NCBI GenBank assembly: GCA_963731625.1 | Contig: CAVSWH010000001.1 | Coordinates: forward strand, 992,001-1,056,000 | Length of the DNA stretch: 64,000 nt | DNA from: PALSA-555 sp963731625 | GTDB lineage: Bacteria; Actinomycetota; Acidimicrobiia; IMCC26256; PALSA-555 | Reading direction: 5' to 3' | Part shown: piece after piece, positions 60,600 through 64,000 of the stretch | Position numbering within the stretch: position 1 is the stretch's first letter | Layout: every line of letters begins with the position of its first letter | The notes under the pieces: model-generated | What the model saw: the letters and a program-made list of their open reading frames with translations, nothing else | What the model was told of the DNA's origin: nothing | Database searches by the model: none | Made by a program: the position numbers and the translations under genes

Positions 60600-61447
60600 G
60601 GCCGTCGCGGGAACTGGTCGAACGCCGGCGGGCGGTGCTCGAGGAAGGCCTCCTTGCCTTCGCGCGCCTCCTCGCTCAGGTAGTAGAGGAGCGTGGCGTC
60701 GCCGGCGAGCTGCTGGAGGCCGGCGAGCCCGTCGTCCGTCGCGTTCAGCGACGCCTTCAGCAGCCGCAGCGCGAGCGGGCTGTGGCTCAGCATCCGGGCG
60801 CACCACGCGAGCGTGCGCTCCTCGAGCTCCTCGAGGGGCACGACCGTGTTCACGAGGCCGAGGCGGGCCGCTTCCTCCGCGTCGTACTGCTCGCAGAGGA
60901 ACCAGATCTCGCGCGCCTTCTTCTGCCCGACGGTGCGGGCGAGAAGCCCCGACCCGTAGCCGCCGTCGAAGGAGCCGACCCGGGGCCCCGTCTGGCCGAA
61001 GCGCGCGTTGTCGGCCGCGATCGTGAGGTCGCACACGACGTGGAGCACGTGCCCGCCCCCGATCGCGTAGCCGGCGACCATCGCCACGACCGGCTTGGGG
61101 AGGCGCCGGATCTGGACCTGGAGGTCGAGCACGTTGAGGCGCCCGACGCCGTCCTCGCCGACGTAGCCGTCGTCGCCACGGATGCGCTGGTCACCGCCGC
61201 TGCAGAAGGCGTCGGGCCCCTCGCCGGTGAGCACGACGACGCCGACCGACGGGTCGTTGCGGGCCCGCTCGAACGCGTCCTGCAGCTCGAAGAGCGTCTG
61301 GGGCCGGAACGCGTTGCGGACCTCGGGCCGAGCGATCGTGATCTTGGCGACGGCGCCGCGCTCGAGGGTCGCCGTCTCGTAGCGGACGTCGCGGTAGTCG
61401 ACGTCGCCCGGCTTCCAGTCGGCCCCCGGTCGGATGGCGCGAGTCAT
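60596..61447 (-). CDS. menB: 1,4-Dihydroxy-2-naphthoyl-CoA synthase MenB
   Basis: The 283-residue crotonase-fold enzyme closes the naphthoquinone ring. It shows the MenB motifs IARPEVRNAFRPQT, FCSGGDQRIRGDDGYVG, GYAIGGGHVLHVVCDLTIAADNARFGQTGPRVGSFDGGYGS and AREIWFLCEQYDAEEA. The ATG at 61447 is chosen because GGAGGGG is just upstream and homology starts there. It is first in its transcription unit, divergent from menE. Confidence 0.97.
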   Translation of the reverse strand: MTRAIRPGADWKPGDVDYRDVRYETATLERGAVAKITIARPEVRNAFRPQTLFELQDAFERARNDPSVGVVVLTGEGPDAFCSGGDQRIRGDDGYVGEDGVGRLNVLDLQVQIRRLPKPVVAMVAGYAIGGGHVLHVVCDLTIAADNARFGQTGPRVGSFDGGYGSGLLARTVGQKKAREIWFLCEQYDAEEAARLGLVNTVVPLEELEERTLAWCARMLSHSPLALRLLKASLNATDDGLAGLQQLAGDATLLYYLSEEAREGKEAFLEHRPPAFDQFPRRP

Positions 61448-61484
61448 GGCCCCTCCGTCACACATCGATGGGCGCGTACACTCT

Positions 61485-61500
61485 GGGAGTGCTCACTCCC
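61485..61500. promoter_or_regulatory. Candidate MerR operator between menB and menE
   Basis: GGGAGTGCTCACTCCC has perfect 7-bp arms (GGGAGTG/CACTCCC) around CT. It matches 13 of 16 positions of the palindrome in the merR promoter spacer at 51597-51612. It lies in the 91-bp divergent gap between menB and menE. The hexamers CAGAGT (minus strand) and CACGGT (plus strand) begin at its ends at the same relative place as TAGCAT at the merR site. Shared control by MerR is inference. Confidence 0.55.
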
Positions 61501-61538
61501 ACGGTACGGGCGGGGCCGTCCCGCCACCAAATCGGCCG

Positions 61539-62706
61539 GTGAGCGGCCGGCTGGTCGCGGTCCTGCTGCCCCGATCGGGCGCGGCGCCCGCGGTGAACGA
61601 GGCGTGGGACGCCGGCGACGCGGTCGCCGTCCTCGACCCGGCCCAGCCCGCCGCGGTGCTCGAGGCCACGCTGGCGCGCCTGCGCCCCACCCACCTGGTC
61701 GACCGGGACGGGCGCCGCGCCCTCGCCGGCGTGCCGCCCGACCCCCCGGTGGGTGCCGTCGTCCAGACCTCGGGGACCACCGGGACCCCGAAGGCCGTCG
61801 AGCTCACGACGTCGGGGCTCGCCGCGGTCGGTGCGGGAGCGAACGCCTCGCTCGGCGTCACGGCGGCCGACCGCTGGCTCGTCTGCCTGCCGCTGCACCA
61901 CGTGGCCGGGCTGGCGATCCTCGCCCGGGCCCGCGCCGGTGGGCAGTCCGTCGTCGTGCACGACGGCTTCGACGCCGACGTCGTCGCGGCGGCGCCCGAC
62001 ACCGAGGGCGCGACGCTGGTGTCGGTCGTGCCGACGACGCTCGCGCGGCTCCTCGACCGCGGGGCGCCGCTGCACCGCTACCGGCGCATCGTCGTCGGCG
62101 GCGCGCCGTTCCCGCCCGCGCTGCGGGCGCGCGCCGAGGCCGCGGGCGCGCCGGTCGTCGACGCCTACGGGCTGAGCGAGACGGGCGGCGGCGTCGTCTT
62201 TGACGGCTTCCCGATCCCCGGGGCGGGCGTCACGCTCGGCGGCGACGACGAGATCCTGATCCAGGGCCCGATGGTCATGCGCGGCTACCGCGACGACCCG
62301 GGCGGGACCGCGGCGGCGCTGGGCGAGGACGGGTGGTTCCACACCGGCGACGTCGGGCACCGAGACGCCGACGGCGCGATCCGCCTCGTGGACCGCCGGC
62401 GCGATCTGGTGATCACCGGCGGGGTGAACGTGAGCCCGACGGCGGTCGAGGCCGTCCTCGGCGACCATCCGCAGATCGCCGACGTCTGCGTCGCGGGCGC
62501 GCCCGACGAGGAGTGGGGTGAGCGGGTGGTCGCCTTCGTCGTCCCGCCCCCGGGCGCGGCGACCCCCAGCCTCGAGGCGCTGCGCGACTTCGCGCGGATC
62601 GCGCCTGCGGGCCGCGGAGCTGCCCCGCCAGGTCGTCGGCGTGGACGCCATCCCGCGCTCCGCGTCGGGCAAGGCGCACCGCCGCTCCCTGCCGACCCCG
62701 CCCTGA
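61539..62706 (+). CDS. menE: o-Succinylbenzoate-CoA ligase-type enzyme MenE, one apparent frameshift near the 3' end
   Basis: The adenylate-forming enzyme of about 388 residues has QTSGTTGTPKAVELT (ATP loop), WLVCLPLHHVAGLAIL, VDAYGLSETGGG, DGWFHTGDVGHRD and DLVITGGVNVSP. The catalytic-lysine end, RSASGKAHRRSL, lies in another frame: after ALRDFAR the frame shifts by one at about 62604. Removing one C gives a continuous protein. It activates o-succinylbenzoate with CoA. GTG 61539 is taken as the start. It is somewhat short, as are actinobacterial MenE proteins. Confidence 0.88.
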
Positions 62707-62729
62707 CCCGGCGGTACGGTCGCTGGCCG

Positions 62730-64000
62730 ATGCCCCGGCGCGAGCCGCTCGCCGAGTACGACGCGAAGCGCGACTTCCACCAGACACCCGAGCCCGGCCC
62801 CGCGCCCGGCGCGGCCGCACCGGGCGACGCGCCGCGCTTCGTCGTCCAGGAGCACCACGCCCGGGCGCTGCACTGGGACCTGCGCCTCGAGCACGACGGC
62901 GTCCTCTGGTCGTGGGCGGTGCCGAAGGGCATCCCGATGCGCAACCGCCCGAACCACCTCGCGGTGCGCACCGAGGACCACCCGCTCGAGTACCTGAGCT
63001 TCGAGGGCCAGATCCCGACCGGCCAGTACGGCGCGGGCTCGATGGGCGTGTGGGACCGCGGCACCTACGACCCCGAGAAGCTCGAGGACGACGAGATCAT
63101 CCTCACGTTCCACGGCACGCGGGTGCGCGGCAAGTACGCGCTGTTCCACACCCACGACAACCAGTGGATGCTGCACCGGATGAGCCCGCCCGACGACCCG
63201 GCGCGCCAGGACATCCCGACGGGGCTCGCGCCGATGCTCGCCGTCGCCGGGGACCTGCCGCGCGACGACACCGGGTGGGCCTACGAGATGAAGTGGGACG
63301 GCATGCGCGTGCTGCTGCGCGTCGACGGTGGCCGCGTGCAGGCCACGTCGCGGGGCGGCAACGACGTCACGACGCGCTTCCCCGAGCTGCGCGGGCTCGG
63401 CGAGGCGCTCGGCTCGGTCGAGGCCGTGCTCGACGGGGAGGTCGTCGCGTTCGACGACGCCGGGCGGCCTCGCTTCGAGCGCCTCCAGCCGCGCATCCAC
63501 GTGGCCGCGCCCGCGAAGGCCCGCCAGCTCGCCGCCGAGAACCCGGTGGTCGCGATGCTCTTCGACGTGCTGTGGCTCGAGGGCCATTCCACGATGGGTC
63601 TCCCCTACCGGGAGCGCCGCCAGCTGCTCGAGCGCCTGTCCCTCACCGGCCCGGCCTGGCAGACCCCGCCGTCGCACGAGGGCGACGGCGCCGCGGTCCG
63701 TCAGACCGCCGAGGAGCTCGGCCTCGAAGGCGTGGTCGCCAAGCGCCTCGACAGCCCCTACCGACCGGGCGAGCGCTCGGACGCCTGGCGCAAGGTGAAG
63801 CTGGTCAACGGCCAGGAGTTCGTGGTCGGCGGCTGGCTGGCCGGGAAGGGCCGCCTCGCCGGCCAGCTCGGGTCGCTGCTCGTCGGGTACTACGACGACG
63901 ACGCAGCGCTGCGCTACGCGGGTCGGGTCGGCTCGGGGATCGACGACACGACCCGTGACCGCCTGACGGCCGCGCTCGCCGACCGGCGACGTGACACGTC
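62730..64000 (+). CDS. DNA ligase D-type protein: 3'-phosphoesterase plus ATP-dependent ligase domains (3'-partial)
   Basis: The frame runs off the window after 423 codons. Residues 1-160 form a LigD phosphoesterase domain (FVVQEHHARALHWDLRLEHDG, SWAVPKGIPM, LEYLSFEGQIPTGQYGAGSMG, WDRGTY). From about 165 comes an ATP-dependent ligase domain with Lys188 in the KxDGxR motif (EMKWDGMRVLL), then AVLDGEVVAFDD, EGVVAKRLDSPY and WRKVKL. The polymerase domain of classical LigD is not at the N-terminus. It would repair DNA ends with Ku. It starts 23 bp after menE. Confidence 0.92.
   Translation, partial: MPRREPLAEYDAKRDFHQTPEPGPAPGAAAPGDAPRFVVQEHHARALHWDLRLEHDGVLWSWAVPKGIPMRNRPNHLAVRTEDHPLEYLSFEGQIPTGQYGAGSMGVWDRGTYDPEKLEDDEIILTFHGTRVRGKYALFHTHDNQWMLHRMSPPDDPARQDIPTGLAPMLAVAGDLPRDDTGWAYEMKWDGMRVLLRVDGGRVQATSRGGNDVTTRFPELRGLGEALGSVEAVLDGEVVAFDDAGRPRFERLQPRIHVAAPAKARQLAAENPVVAMLFDVLWLEGHSTMGLPYRERRQLLERLSLTGPAWQTPPSHEGDGAAVRQTAEELGLEGVVAKRLDSPYRPGERSDAWRKVKLVNGQEFVVGGWLAGKGRLAGQLGSLLVGYYDDDAALRYAGRVGSGIDDTTRDRLTAALADRRRDT

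Overview
The window is very GC-rich with dense, often overlapping genes, many GTG starts and probable leaderless promoters. Gene content points to an actinobacterium: two F420-type luciferase-like oxidoreductases, a mycothiol-dependent-isomerase-type protein, an SCO6880/VirB4 locus with a BTAD protein, a histone H1-like Lys/Ala/Pro protein, menaquinone rather than ubiquinone genes, and a LigD-type DNA repair protein. The class within Actinomycetota cannot be fixed from the sequence; Acidimicrobiia would fit.

Layout. 1-2.6 kb: the 3' part of a class III CoA-transferase gene, convergent with a CoxM/CoxS-like pair that has no large subunit beside it. 2.65-10.5 kb: a complete minus-strand potassium uptake operon (small membrane protein-kdpF-A-B-C-D-E), preceded by helically phased CTTANCG repeats. 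10.7-16.9 kb: a TPP riboswitch followed by a tightly coupled thiamine operon (thiE-thiO-thiS-thiG-second thiE-like-thiD-thiC-DUF971). 17-21.1 kb: a Tat-exported phosphoesterase, a luciferase-like oxidoreductase and two membrane or secreted proteins. 21.1-27.8 kb: a six-gene type IV secretion-like locus (BTAD protein, VirB2-like, NTF2-like, VirB6/TrbL-like, SCO6880, VirB4 ATPase) without relaxase or coupling protein.

27.8-51.6 kb is mixed metabolism. It holds an SDR, a GlcF-like Fe-S protein, a PhyH oxygenase, a Leu/Val dehydrogenase, a kelch lipoprotein, thiamine pyrophosphokinase, a two-component system next to ribB, pdxH, a crtO/crtQ-like acyl- and glycosyltransferase pair, acyl-CoA dehydrogenase, transporters, a UbiA prenyltransferase, an H1-like protein with tandem repeats, a flavin reductase and a crotonase. 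51.6-62.7 kb is the menaquinone region: merR-menG-menF, a glycosyltransferase, a methyltransferase-like gene, menD, menH, menC-menA-menB and menE. The window ends inside a PE-ligase LigD gene.

The most interesting regulatory signal is a 16-bp palindrome. It lies in a 19-bp promoter spacer upstream of merR-menG-menF and recurs (13/16 identical) between the divergent menB-menA-menC and menE units. This suggests a MerR-controlled menaquinone regulon. About ten apparent single-base frameshifts, concentrated at 52.4-55.7 kb and often at G or C runs, look more like assembly indels than gene decay.
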